NCBI RefSeq assembly: GCF_003112515.1
Contig: NZ_BEVZ01000004.1
Location: forward strand, 62,001-126,000
Length of the DNA: 64,000 nt
Source: Streptomyces fragilis
GTDB taxonomy: Bacteria; Actinomycetota; Actinomycetes; Streptomycetales; Streptomycetaceae
Reading direction: 5' to 3'
Each line of letters starts with the position of its first letter. Within the stretch, counting starts at the first letter, position 1. Under the pieces are notes generated by a model. That model saw only the letters and a list, made by a program, of their open reading frames with translations, did no database searches and had not been told where the DNA came from. A program made the translations under genes and the position numbers. Of this stretch, positions 9,280 to 17,367 are shown one piece after another.

Positions 9280-10497
9280 TCACGCGCCCGTCAGCTTCGC
9301 GAACTTGGCCTCGTAGGCCGTCTCTTCCTCGTCGGTCAGGGAGCGGAACTCCCGCGACTTCTCGGCCATGGCCCGGTCGGGGAGGATCAGCGGGTTCGCG
9401 GCGGCGTCGGCGTCGATCCTGGCGAGCTCGTCCTTGACGCCGTCGACCGGGCAGACGTAGTTGATGTACGCGGCGAGCCGCGCCGCCATGGCCGGCTGGT
9501 AGAAGTGGTCGATCAGCCGCTCGGCGTTGGTCTTGTGACGGGCCCCGGCCGGCACCAGCAGGTTGTCGGTGGAGGTCAGGTAGCCGCTGTCCGGGACGAC
9601 GAAGTCGATCTCGGGGCTGTCGGCCTTGAGCTGGACCACGTCGCCGGCCCAGGCGACGCAGGCGGCGAAGTCGCCGCTGGTGAGGTCGGCGGTGTAGTCG
9701 TTGCCGGTGAAGCGGCGGATCTGCCCCTTGTCGACGGCCTTCTGCAGGCGGGCCAGCGCCGCGTCGTAGTCGTCGTCGGTGAAGTCGCCCGGGTCCTTGC
9801 CCATGTCCAGCAGCGTCATGCCCATGGTGTCGCGCATCTCGGTGAGCAGACCGACCCGTCCCTTGAGCTTCGGGTGGTCCAGCAGGTCCGACACGGACCG
9901 CACCTCGACGCCGTCCAGTGCCTTCTTGTTGTAGGCGATGACGGTGGAGATGCCGGTCCACGGATACGAGTAGGCGCGCCCGGGGTCCCAGTCCGGGGAG
10001 CGGAACTGGGCGGAGAGGTTGGCGTACGCGGTCGGCAGGTGGGAGGGGTCGAGCTTCTGCGCCCAGCCGAGGCGGATCATGCGGGCGGCCAGCCAGTCGG
10101 TCACGCAGATCAGGTCGCGGCCGGTGTCCTGCCCGGCGGCCAGCTGCGGCTTGATCTTGGCGAAGAACTCGCCGTTGTCGTTGATGTCCTCGCTGTACCT
10201 GACCTCGACGCCGGTCCGCGCGGTGAACGCCTCCAGGGTGGGGTGGCGCTTCTCGCTCTCGTCGACGTCCATGTACTCGGTCCAGTTGGAGAAGCTGACC
10301 GTCCTCTCCTTCGCCGAGTGGTCGTCGGCGGCGGCCGCGCCCCGGGGGTTCCCGGCCGGTGGGATGCCGCACGCGCCCAGCGCGCCGGCACCCCCGGCCG
10401 CGAGCACGCCGCCCGCCGAGGCGCGCAGCAGGGAGCGGCGGCTGAGAACGGCCCTGCGGCGGGCCGGGGGGAGGCGGTCGGGCTCGTACTGCTCCAT
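9280..10497 (-). CDS. potD: Polyamine-binding Tat lipoprotein, PotD type
   Basis: Extracytoplasmic spermidine/putrescine-binding protein, 405 residues, first gene of the importer operon. The N-terminus has a twin-arginine motif (SRRSLLRAS) followed by a hydrophobic stretch and a lipobox (LGACG), so it is predicted to be exported folded and lipid-anchored. The mature part reads like PotD (FSNWTEYMD near the start and a conserved GDVVQLKADSPEI region). It is transcribed away from the NADAR gene, with a palindromic site in the shared 297-bp gap. Confidence 0.9.
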   Translation of the reverse strand: MEQYEPDRLPPARRRAVLSRRSLLRASAGGVLAAGGAGALGACGIPPAGNPRGAAAADDHSAKERTVSFSNWTEYMDVDESEKRHPTLEAFTARTGVEVRYSEDINDNGEFFAKIKPQLAAGQDTGRDLICVTDWLAARMIRLGWAQKLDPSHLPTAYANLSAQFRSPDWDPGRAYSYPWTGISTVIAYNKKALDGVEVRSVSDLLDHPKLKGRVGLLTEMRDTMGMTLLDMGKDPGDFTDDDYDAALARLQKAVDKGQIRRFTGNDYTADLTSGDFAACVAWAGDVVQLKADSPEIDFVVPDSGYLTSTDNLLVPAGARHKTNAERLIDHFYQPAMAARLAAYINYVCPVDGVKDELARIDADAAANPLILPDRAMAEKSREFRSLTDEEETAYEAKFAKLTGA

Positions 10498-10687
10498 GCG
10501 CGAGGTGCCCTTTCGGGAATGCCCTTTCGGGAGGTGACGACGGGAGGCGGTCCGCCGCCGAGGGCGACGGCCCTGCGGCGTCCGGCTGCCCGGGGGCGGC
10601 GGCCGGAGGCGCCGCGACGGGGTCCGCGAGGACCGGCGGGGCCAGGCTGGGTGCCGATCCTGACAGAGCGGCTGGGCTCCAACAAGG

Positions 10688-10723
10688 GATTCCGTTGTTG
10701 CCATTTGATTAATCAACGGAATC
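10688..10723. promoter_or_regulatory. Nested palindromic operator between potD and NADAR gene
   Basis: Perfect 10-bp arms GATTCCGTTG (10688-10697) and CAACGGAATC (10714-10723) flank 16 bases. Inside lies a second perfect palindrome TTGATTAATCAA (10705-10716). The block is far more AT-rich than anything around it and sits between two divergent genes, so it is most likely a repressor or activator site controlling the polyamine importer, the NADAR gene, or both. The regulator is not identifiable from the window. Confidence 0.72.
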
Positions 10724-10794
10724 TGTCGACCACGGGCGGGTCGTGCCGAAAACCCGGGGGCGCGCCGTCGGTGCCGCGTGCGACAGTGTCGGAC

Positions 10795-11385
10795 ATGCGA
10801 ACGATCCAGGCGCGCAGTCGTGAGGACCTGGCCCGGCTGATGAGCTCGGGGGCCCGGGTCAGGTTCCTGCACTTCTGGGGCCACCGGCCGCGGAGCGACG
10901 GCAGCGTGGGCGCCGGCTGCCTGAGCCAGTGGTGGCCGTCCCCGTTCACCGTGGACGGCCGGCGCTACGCGACGGCCGAGCACTGGATGATGGCCGCCAA
11001 GGCCCGCCTGTTCGGCGACACGGAGGCCGAGAGCCGGATACTCGAGGCCGACGGCCCGGCCCAGGCAAAGAATATCGGACGATCGGTCCGGGATTTCGAC
11101 GAGGCGGTGTGGGAGCGCGAACGCTTCGGCATCGTCGTCGAGGGCAGCGTGCACAAGTTCGCCGCGCACGACGATCTGCGGGCGTTCCTGCTGGGCACCG
11201 GGGACCGCGTCCTGGTGGAGTCCAGCCCGCTCGACCGCGTGTGGGGCACGGGCCTCGCTGCGACGGACGACGGCGCCTCGGACCCCGGCCGGTGGCGGGG
11301 GCTCAACCTGCTGGGGTTCGCCCTGATGGAGGCGCGGGAGCGGCTGGCCGCGCAGGGGGCGCCCTCCACGGGGCCTCTGTCCTGA
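10795..11385 (+). CDS. NADAR-family protein
   Basis: Cytosolic protein of 196 residues resembling the YbiA/NADAR domain, a family of N-glycosidases that act on riboflavin intermediates or ADP-ribosyl compounds. Visible family features are FLHFWGHRP near the N-terminus, the central ATAEHWMMAAKARLFGD segment, and DRVWGTGL followed by LNLLGFALMEAR at the end. The ATG at 10795 gives the usual family length. It is divergent from potD. Its substrate in this organism is unknown; a damage-control role in riboflavin or NAD chemistry is the family expectation. Confidence 0.85.
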   Translation: MRTIQARSREDLARLMSSGARVRFLHFWGHRPRSDGSVGAGCLSQWWPSPFTVDGRRYATAEHWMMAAKARLFGDTEAESRILEADGPAQAKNIGRSVRDFDEAVWERERFGIVVEGSVHKFAAHDDLRAFLLGTGDRVLVESSPLDRVWGTGLAATDDGASDPGRWRGLNLLGFALMEARERLAAQGAPSTGPLS

Positions 11386-11435
11386 GGGGGCGGGGCCGCG
11401 GCGGGCCTGACCCAGGGGGCCGGGTCTGCGGGGGC

Positions 11436-11460
11436 GGCACGCGCCCTGGCGGCGCGTGCC
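11436..11460 (+). terminator. Hairpin after NADAR gene
   Basis: Perfect arms GGCACGCGCC (11436-11445) and GGCGCGTGCC (11451-11460), loop CTGGC. Because the right arm is also the first half of the 15-bp repeat, each repeat copy can pair with the left arm. Confidence 0.5.
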
Positions 11461-11555
11461 CGGGCGGCGCGTGCCCGGGCGGCGCGTGCCCGGGCGGCGC
11501 GTGCCCGGGCGGCGCGTGCCCGGGCGGCGCGTGCCCGGGCGGCGCGTGCCCCCGG
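11451..11555. repeat. 15-bp GC-rich tandem repeat
   Basis: Six identical head-to-tail copies of GGCGCGTGCCCGGGC run from 11451 to 11540, followed by a variant copy and two further degenerate units ending near 11585. The unit is 15 bases, a multiple of three, but no gene spans it. Confidence 0.9.
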
Positions 11556-11806
11556 CGTTGCGTGCCCCCGGCGTTGCGTGCCCTGGCGGTTCGGCTGGGG
11601 TGGCGGCCCGCACCCTGGGCGGTTCGGGCGGCGGCGGCGATGCGTGGTGCGGCCTGCCCTCCCGGCGGCCGCCCCCTGCTCCCCCCGCGCACCTGCGGCC
11701 GTGCGGGCCGTGCGCGGGCCGGTCGGTCTGCGGCCCCGGCCCATGGCCCCCGACACCACCCGGGACGCTCGGCCTACGATGTCGTGACCTGGAGGAAGGA
11801 CCCCGC

Positions 11807-12883
11807 ATGACCGACCAGCCCGCCGTCCGCCGCACCCTCGACGCCGGCGTCCCCCGCGACCTCCACGCCTTCGTCGCGGGTCTCCCCAAGGCCGAGCTGC
11901 ACGTGCACCACGTCGGCTCCGCCTCCCCGCGGATCGTCGCGGAGCTGGCCGCGCGTCACCCGGACTCGAAGGTCCCCACGGACCCGGAGGCGCTGGCCGA
12001 CTACTTCACGTTCACGGACTTCGCCCACTTCATCCAGGTGTACCTGTCGGTGGTCGACCTGGTCCGCACCCCGGAGGACGTCCGGCTGCTGACCTACGAG
12101 GTCGCCCGCGACATGGCCCGCCAGCAGGTGCGCTACGCCGAGCTGACCGTCACGCCGTACTCCTCGGTCCGCCGCGGCATGGACGACAAGGCGTTCATGG
12201 AGGCCATCGAGGACGCCCGCAGGTCCGCGGAGGCCGACTTCGGCACCGTGCTGCGCTGGTGTTTCGACATCCCGGGCGAGGCCGGCCTGGAGTCCGCGGA
12301 GGAGACCGCGCGGCTCGCCACCGACGACGCGATCCGCCCGGAAGGGCTGATCTCCTTCGGCCTCGGCGGCCCGGAGATCGGGGTGCCCCGGCCGCAGTTC
12401 AAGCCGTACTTCGACCGCGCCCGCGCGGCCGGGCTGCACTCCGTCCCGCACGCCGGCGAGACCACGGGGCCGCAGACAGTGTGGGACGCGCTGCGCGAGC
12501 TGGGCGCCGAGCGCATCGGCCACGGCACGAGCTCGGCACAGGACCCGCGCCTGCTGGAGCACCTCGCGGAGCACCGGATCGCGCTCGAGGTCTGCCCGAC
12601 CTCCAACATCGCCACCCGCGCGGTGCGCACCCTGGACGAGCACCCGATAAGGGAGTTCGTGAAGGCCGGCGTGCTGGTCACGGTCAACTCCGACGACCCG
12701 CCGATGTTCGGCACCGACCTGAACAACGAGTACGCGGTCGCCGCCCGGCTGCTGGACCTCGACGAGCGGGGTCTGGCCGACCTGGCGAAGAACGCGGTGG
12801 AGGCGTCCTTCCTCGATGCGGCCGGCAAGGCCCGGATCGTCGCCGAGATCGACGCGTACACGGCGGCATGGCTCACCCCCTGA
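11807..12883 (+). CDS. Adenosine-deaminase-like enzyme, probable aminodeoxyfutalosine deaminase
   Basis: Zinc-dependent amidohydrolase of 358 residues. The metal site begins with HVHHVGS (about residue 30), then PHAGETTG and ERIGHGTSS, and ends with VNSDDPPMFGTDL. The HVHHVG form differs from the HxHLDG form of true adenosine deaminases. A Streptomyces member of this COG1816 branch has been shown to deaminate 6-aminodeoxyfutalosine in the futalosine route to menaquinone, so that role is preferred over purine salvage. That is a family inference; an adenosine substrate is not excluded. The ATG at 11807 has a clear GGAGGAAGG site. The end overlaps the next gene by 16 bases. Confidence 0.82.
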   Translation: MTDQPAVRRTLDAGVPRDLHAFVAGLPKAELHVHHVGSASPRIVAELAARHPDSKVPTDPEALADYFTFTDFAHFIQVYLSVVDLVRTPEDVRLLTYEVARDMARQQVRYAELTVTPYSSVRRGMDDKAFMEAIEDARRSAEADFGTVLRWCFDIPGEAGLESAEETARLATDDAIRPEGLISFGLGGPEIGVPRPQFKPYFDRARAAGLHSVPHAGETTGPQTVWDALRELGAERIGHGTSSAQDPRLLEHLAEHRIALEVCPTSNIATRAVRTLDEHPIREFVKAGVLVTVNSDDPPMFGTDLNNEYAVAARLLDLDERGLADLAKNAVEASFLDAAGKARIVAEIDAYTAAWLTP

Positions 12884-13587
12884 CGGCGGTCGCCCATCGT
12901 GGCGACCCCTACCGCCACCGCGAGAACACCCTGCCCTCGCTGCGCTCCGCCGTCCTGCGGGGGGCGGACGCGGTGGAGGTGGACGTCCGTCTCACCCGCG
13001 ACGGGGTGCCGGTGCTGCTGCACGACCGCACGCTGAAGCGGCTGTGGGGGCACGACCTCCCGGTGGCCTCGGTCGGCGCGGCGGACGTCCGGGACCTCAC
13101 CGGCGGCGGCGTGCCCACGCTGGCCGGGGCGCTGGAGGCCACGGCGGGCCACCGGCTGCTGCTGGACCTGCCGCAGGACGCCGTGGGGACGCCGGACGCG
13201 GTGCGGCGCGTGCTGCGGACGGTGCGGGAGGGCGGGGCACAGGACCGCGTGTACTGGTCGGGTTCGGCGGCGACGCTGCTGGCGGTGCGGGCCGCCGACC
13301 CGGATGCCGAGCTCGCCCTGACCTGGACGACGGCCGCCCCGCCGCGCCCCGGGCTGCTGGCGGCGGTCCGTCCTCGGTGGCTCAACTACCGGTTCGGGCT
13401 GCTGTCCGGGGACCTGGTGAGGCGTGCGCACGCCGACGGTCACCTGGTCCAGGCGTGGACCGCGGACACCGGCCGCACCATGCGGCGGCTGATCGCGGCG
13501 GGTGTGGACGCGGTCACCACCAACCGGATCGACGTGCTGACACGGCTGCGCGACGCCGGGGACCGAGCTGCGGGCGACGCCCCCTAA
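12868..13587 (+). CDS. Glycerophosphodiester phosphodiesterase family protein
   Basis: GDPD-fold enzyme of 239 residues that would hydrolyse glycerophosphodiesters to glycerol 3-phosphate and an alcohol. Catalytic features are at the start: VAHRGDPYRHRENT (His-Arg and Glu), AVEVDVRLTRDG (Glu-x-Asp) and PVLLHD (second His). The C-terminal end VQAWTADTGRTMRRLI and AVTTNRID fits the family barrel. No signal peptide is seen, so it acts in the cytosol. The start overlaps the deaminase by 16 bases, indicating a two-gene operon. Confidence 0.87.
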   Translation: MAHPLTAVAHRGDPYRHRENTLPSLRSAVLRGADAVEVDVRLTRDGVPVLLHDRTLKRLWGHDLPVASVGAADVRDLTGGGVPTLAGALEATAGHRLLLDLPQDAVGTPDAVRRVLRTVREGGAQDRVYWSGSAATLLAVRAADPDAELALTWTTAAPPRPGLLAAVRPRWLNYRFGLLSGDLVRRAHADGHLVQAWTADTGRTMRRLIAAGVDAVTTNRIDVLTRLRDAGDRAAGDAP

Positions 13588-13739
13588 GGGTGGTCCCCGG
13601 CTGGGCCCGGGGCGTCAAGTGCGCCTGCTGTGGGGGGTGTTAGGGGGTCGGCCCCCTCCTCGGCGATGATCCGCGCCGGGGGCCGGCGCCCGCAGGATGA
13701 CCGTGCCGGAAAGGCGCCCCGTCGTCCCGAGGAGACCGC

Positions 13740-14975
13740 ATGCCCCGCAGCACCGCCCGCTCCGCACGCACCGATCGCCGCACCGCCGGTCCCGCCGCGG
13801 GCACGTCGCGTACCGCACGCACCACCCGTGTCACCGCCGTCGCCGCCGCGCTGGCCCTGGGCCTGGGCGCGCTGGCGCTGCCGGCGGGGGTGGCGGCCGC
13901 CGCGCCGCACCCCGCGGCCTCCTGCGTCACCCTCGCACCGGGCCCCGACGCCAAGGCCCTGTGCGACGCGATCTCCGCCCTCCCGGACGACGAGGCCACC
14001 GCCGCCCAGGTCCGCGTCGGCGGCAACGGCGCCTGGCTCGGCACGGCCGGCGTCCGGGACCTGGACAGCGGGGCCCCGGCCCTGCGGCACGCCCGGTTCC
14101 GCGCCGGCTCGACCAGCAAGATCGTGACCGCCTCGATGGTGCTGCAGCTCGCCGCGGAAGGGCGCGTCGACCTCGACCGGCCGGTGCAGCGCTACCTGCC
14201 CGGGCTCTTCCCGCCCGCGTTCGCGCCGATGACCGTCCGGCAGCTGCTGAACCACACCAGCGGCCTGAAGCCGGGAGCTTCCTTCGGCGACACCACCGAG
14301 GAGATGTGGGAGCACCGCTTCGACACCCTGACCCCGCAGGAGGTGGTCGCGGGCTCGATCGCCGCGGGCCCCGGGACCACTCCGGGCACGGTGCAGCGCT
14401 ACTCGAACATCCACTACGTCGTCCTCGGCCTGATGATCGAGGAGGTCACCGGCGACACCTTCGCCCACCAGGCCCGCGTGCGCGTCTTCCGTCCGCTGGG
14501 CATGCGGGACAGCTACTTCCCGGTGAACGGCGATCCGCGGATCCACGGACCGCACAACCGGGGCTACGAGCGGATCGGCGGCCGCCTCACGGACGTCACC
14601 GAGTGGAACATGACGGACCGTTTCGCGGCCGGCGACCTGATCTCCTCCACCGCCGACCTGGAGACCCTGCTGGTCTCCCTCTTCCGCGGCGAGCTCGTCC
14701 CCCGGCCCTACCTCGACCAGATGTTCGAGGTGCCGGAGGTCAAGGACCACGACACGGGCGAGGACGCGACCATCGGTCTGGGCCTGGAGCGCTTCGTGAA
14801 CCCCGCCGGCCTGGAGATCTGGGGCAAGACGGGCTCCCGCCCCGGCTACCACACGGTGATCGCGGCCACCCGCGACCTGTCCCGCACCGTGGTCTACTCG
14901 GTCAACTCCACCGACGCCCGGGGCGACGGCAACGCCATCGCCCAGCGGTTCGCCTTCCCCGCCTTCAACCGCTGA
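13740..14975 (+). CDS. Secreted serine hydrolase, class C beta-lactamase/DD-carboxypeptidase family
   Basis: Exported 411-residue serine hydrolase. An Arg-rich N-region of about 30 residues is followed by a hydrophobic core (VTAVAAALALGLGALALPAG) and an Ala-rich cleavage region near residue 55. The active-site motifs are present in order: STSK (nucleophile Ser and Lys), YSN (as YSNIHY) and a KTG box (WGKTGSRPGYH). This set fits the D-Ala-D-Ala carboxypeptidase or esterase members of the class C fold; true beta-lactamase activity is uncertain. AGGAG lies just before the ATG at 13740. It overlaps the end of the convergent membrane gene by 11 bases. Confidence 0.86.
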   Translation: MPRSTARSARTDRRTAGPAAGTSRTARTTRVTAVAAALALGLGALALPAGVAAAAPHPAASCVTLAPGPDAKALCDAISALPDDEATAAQVRVGGNGAWLGTAGVRDLDSGAPALRHARFRAGSTSKIVTASMVLQLAAEGRVDLDRPVQRYLPGLFPPAFAPMTVRQLLNHTSGLKPGASFGDTTEEMWEHRFDTLTPQEVVAGSIAAGPGTTPGTVQRYSNIHYVVLGLMIEEVTGDTFAHQARVRVFRPLGMRDSYFPVNGDPRIHGPHNRGYERIGGRLTDVTEWNMTDRFAAGDLISSTADLETLLVSLFRGELVPRPYLDQMFEVPEVKDHDTGEDATIGLGLERFVNPAGLEIWGKTGSRPGYHTVIAATRDLSRTVVYSVNSTDARGDGNAIAQRFAFPAFNR

Positions 14976-15558
14976 CCGCGACCGCCGAGGCCGCCGTCCC
15001 CGCCCCCGCGCCGGTTCCGGCACCCGCAGCGGTACCGGCGGTACCGGCGGCGCCGGCGGCGCCGGCGGCCTCGGCGGTCAGGGCCTCGAGCCGCTTGATC
15101 CGGCGGCGCAGGACGAGCAGCGGGATCATCCCGAAGACGCCGAAGGAGATGTCGATCAGCGTCCAGAAGAACGGGATGCCGCGGATCGGTCCGCAGATCA
15201 GCGCCAGCGGGACGATCCCCGCGCAGGCGATCATGCCGAACTCGATCACCCAGATGTTGCGCACCGGGTCCCGGTAGGGCCCCCAGAAGGCCACCGCGAT
15301 CACCAGGTGGGCGAACGCCAGCCAGTCCGTCCCGTACAGCAGGAACGGGTACGCGGCGTCCGCCTCGTCCAGTCCGCGGCGCACCCGGGTGATCCACTCC
15401 ATCAGCCCGTCGGGCGTCGGCAGCGCCTCCAGCACCTCCTGCGCCCAGCGCAGTTCGTGCACCAGGGGGAAGGCGGTGGCGCCGGACACCACCAGGCACA
15501 CCACGAAGAACAGCAACCAGCACCGAATGCCCCGCAGCAGGGCGGCTCCGTCGTCCAC
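14965..15558 (-). CDS. Four-helix membrane protein of unknown function
   Basis: A 197-residue membrane protein that I do not recognise. Hydrophobic segments are visible at WLLFFVVCLVVSGATAF, WLAFAHLVIAVAFWGPY, MIACAGIVPLALICG and FGVFGMIPLLVL. The C-terminal 40 residues are a low-complexity Ala/Gly/Thr repeat. The GTG at 15558 is the only start that leaves the palindrome at 15579-15594 upstream; no clear ribosome site is seen. A long in-frame extension upstream runs antisense into the dehydrogenase gene and is ignored. It is convergent with the serine hydrolase. Confidence 0.7.
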   Translation of the reverse strand: MDDGAALLRGIRCWLLFFVVCLVVSGATAFPLVHELRWAQEVLEALPTPDGLMEWITRVRRGLDEADAAYPFLLYGTDWLAFAHLVIAVAFWGPYRDPVRNIWVIEFGMIACAGIVPLALICGPIRGIPFFWTLIDISFGVFGMIPLLVLRRRIKRLEALTAEAAGAAGAAGTAGTAAGAGTGAGAGTAASAVAVSG

Positions 15559-15578
15559 ACGGAGCAGCGTACGCCATC

Positions 15579-15594
15579 TTTGAACACGTTCAAA
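15579..15594. promoter_or_regulatory. Palindromic operator TTTGAAC-AC-GTTCAAA
   Basis: A perfect 7-bp inverted repeat with a 2-bp centre lies 20 bases before the proposed start of the membrane gene. Its form is typical of TetR-family operators. It is AT-rich in a GC-rich setting, which makes chance unlikely. No TetR gene is adjacent; the one in this window is 22 kb away. Confidence 0.7.
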
Positions 15595-15659
15595 TACGTT
15601 GTCCGCTGCTCGGTGCGGACCTCGGCGGCGGACTCCGGCGTGGGTGCGTGAACGGACGA

Positions 15660-15699
15660 ACGGGGCCCCGGGCGGTCCGACCACCGCCCGGGGCCCCGT
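15660..15699 (-). terminator. 17-bp stem terminator after the dehydrogenase
   Basis: Arms 15660-15676 and 15683-15699 pair perfectly around CCGACC. It lies 27 bases beyond the stop of the aldehyde dehydrogenase gene and separates it from the membrane gene. Confidence 0.78.
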
Positions 15700-15725
15700 C
15701 GTCGTCACAGGGTGCGCCGCCGCCG

Positions 15726-17165
15726 TCAGCCCTCCAGCGAGGTCATCACGTGCTTGATGCGCGTGTAGTCCTCGAAGCCGTAGCCCGAGAGGTCCTTGCC
15801 GTAGCCGGACTTCTTGAACCCGCCGTGCGGCATCTCGGCGACCAGCGGGATGTGGGTGTTGATCCACACGCAGCCGAAGTCCATCGACCGGGACATCCGC
15901 ATCGCGCGGGCGTGGTCGCGGGTCCACACCGAGGAGGCCAGGGCGTAGTCGACGCCGTTGGCGTACTCCAGGGCCTGGGCCTCGTCGGTGAAGGACTGGA
16001 CGGTGATGACCGGGCCGAAGACCTCGTTCTGGATGATCTCGTCGTCCTGCCGGAGGCCGGAGACGACGGTCGGGGCGTAGAAGTAGCCCTTGTCGCCGAC
16101 CCGGTGGCCGCCGGCCTCGACCTTGGCGTGCGCCGGGAGGCGGTCGATGAAGCCGGCCACCTGGGCAAGCTGGTTGGCGTTGTTCAGCGGCCCGTAGAGC
16201 ACGTCCTCGTCGTCCGGCTGTCCGGTCTTCGTGGCGGCCGCCGTCTTGGCGAGGGCGGCGACGAACTCGTCGTGCACCGACTCGTGGACCAGCACGCGGG
16301 TGGCGGCGGTGCAGTCCTGGCCGGCGTTGAAGTAGCCGGCCTCGGCGATGGCGGAGACGGCCTTGTCGATGTCCACGTCCTCGAAGACCACGACCGGCGC
16401 CTTGCCGCCGAGCTCGAGGTGGACCCGCTTGAGGTCCTTGGCCGCGGAGCCCGCGACCTGCATGCCGGCGCGCACCGAGCCGGTGATGGAGGCCATCGCC
16501 GGGGTCCGGTGCTCGACCATCATGCGGCCGGTCTCGCGGTCGCCGCAGACGACGTTGAAGACGCCCTTGGGCAGGATGCCGCCGAGGATCTCGGCGAGCA
16601 GCACGGTCGACTCCGGCGTGGTGTCCGAGGGCTTGAGGACCACGGTGTTGCCCGCGGCGATCGCCGGGGCGAACTTCCAGACGGCCATCATCATCGGGTA
16701 GTTCCACGGCGCGACCTGCGCGCAGACGCCGACCGGCTCGCGGCGGACGATGGAGGTCAGGCCCTCCATGTACTCGCCGGCCGAACGGCCCTCGAGCATC
16801 CGGGCGGCACCCGCGAAGAAGCGGATCTGGTCCACCATCGGCGGGATCTCCTCGCTGCGGGTGAGCCCGGCCGGCTTGCCGGTGTTCCTCACCTCGGCCG
16901 CGATGAGTTCCTCGGCCCGCTCCTCCACCGCGTCGGCGATCTTCAGGAGGGCCTTCTGACGCTCGGCGGGCGTGGTGTCGCGCCAGGCCGGGAAGGCCGC
17001 GGCGGCCGCCGCCATGGCCCCGTCGACGTCGGACTGCGCGGACAGCGGGGCGGTGGCGTAGGGGTCGCCCGTCGTCGGGTCGATCACCTCGGTGGTGCGC
17101 CCGTCGGCGGCGTCCCGGAACTCACCGTCGATGTAGTTGCGCAGACGACGCAGTTCGGTGGTCAC
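15726..17165 (-). CDS. Aldehyde dehydrogenase, probable gamma-aminobutyraldehyde dehydrogenase
   Basis: NAD(P)-dependent dehydrogenase of 479 residues that most likely oxidises 4-aminobutanal, the product of putrescine transamination, to GABA. The catalytic cysteine is in AGQDCTAATRVLV, the general-base glutamate in HLELGGKAP, and the cofactor-binding stretch is APWNYPMMMAVWKFAP. The overall pattern follows the PatD/YdcW group. The GTG at 17165 has AGGAGG six bases upstream, which fixes the start; the open frame continues upstream into the regulator region but without a site. It is divergent from the Lrp/AsnC regulator gene, which is its probable controller. Confidence 0.87.
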   Translation of the reverse strand: MTTELRRLRNYIDGEFRDAADGRTTEVIDPTTGDPYATAPLSAQSDVDGAMAAAAAAFPAWRDTTPAERQKALLKIADAVEERAEELIAAEVRNTGKPAGLTRSEEIPPMVDQIRFFAGAARMLEGRSAGEYMEGLTSIVRREPVGVCAQVAPWNYPMMMAVWKFAPAIAAGNTVVLKPSDTTPESTVLLAEILGGILPKGVFNVVCGDRETGRMMVEHRTPAMASITGSVRAGMQVAGSAAKDLKRVHLELGGKAPVVVFEDVDIDKAVSAIAEAGYFNAGQDCTAATRVLVHESVHDEFVAALAKTAAATKTGQPDDEDVLYGPLNNANQLAQVAGFIDRLPAHAKVEAGGHRVGDKGYFYAPTVVSGLRQDDEIIQNEVFGPVITVQSFTDEAQALEYANGVDYALASSVWTRDHARAMRMSRSMDFGCVWINTHIPLVAEMPHGGFKKSGYGKDLSGYGFEDYTRIKHVMTSLEG

Positions 17166-17305
17166 TGCCGGCCTCCTGATCGATGCGGGTGTCCCGCTCA
17201 CGCGGAACGTCTCGTTGCTTGAGACGCCCACCCTAGTGCGGAACCGCGCGTTTCCGACACCCCCAACCGCGCCACATCTGCGAAATCCGCAATCAGAGGC
17301 TTTGT

Positions 17306-17326
17306 GAACGACGAATTTCATCGTTC
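17306..17326. promoter_or_regulatory. Probable Lrp/AsnC binding site
   Basis: GAACGA (17306-17311) and TCGTTC (17321-17326) flank nine AT-rich bases containing AATTT, the shape expected for an Lrp-type dimer site. A second partial copy, AACGA...TCGT, lies at 17338-17355. Both are in the gap between the divergent dehydrogenase and regulator genes, so autoregulation plus control of the dehydrogenase is likely. Confidence 0.62.
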
Positions 17327-17367
17327 TGCTCTTGTCCAACGATCGATACGTCGTGCAGAGTGACACC

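Larger units (their letters stand above)
11386..11806. other. Non-coding gap with GC-rich repeats
   Basis: Between the NADAR gene and the deaminase there is no credible gene; open frames here are composed of the tandem repeat and have repetitive, biased translations on both strands. The stretch contains a terminator-like hairpin, a 15-bp tandem repeat block and, at 11789-11796, the GGAGGAAG ribosome site of the next gene. Confidence 0.6.

Noticed and set aside
8069..10372. Single 767-codon minus frame covering the ATPase and the binding protein region
   Set aside because: Only the part from 9274 down is the ATPase; the upstream part is the potD gene in a wrong frame.
11451..11555. CRISPR-like array
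   Set aside because: The 15-bp units are directly adjacent, with no spacers and no cas genes.
15558..16707. Long N-terminal extension of the membrane protein at 14965
   Set aside because: The extension lies antisense to the dehydrogenase and past its terminator hairpin, so it cannot be part of the gene.
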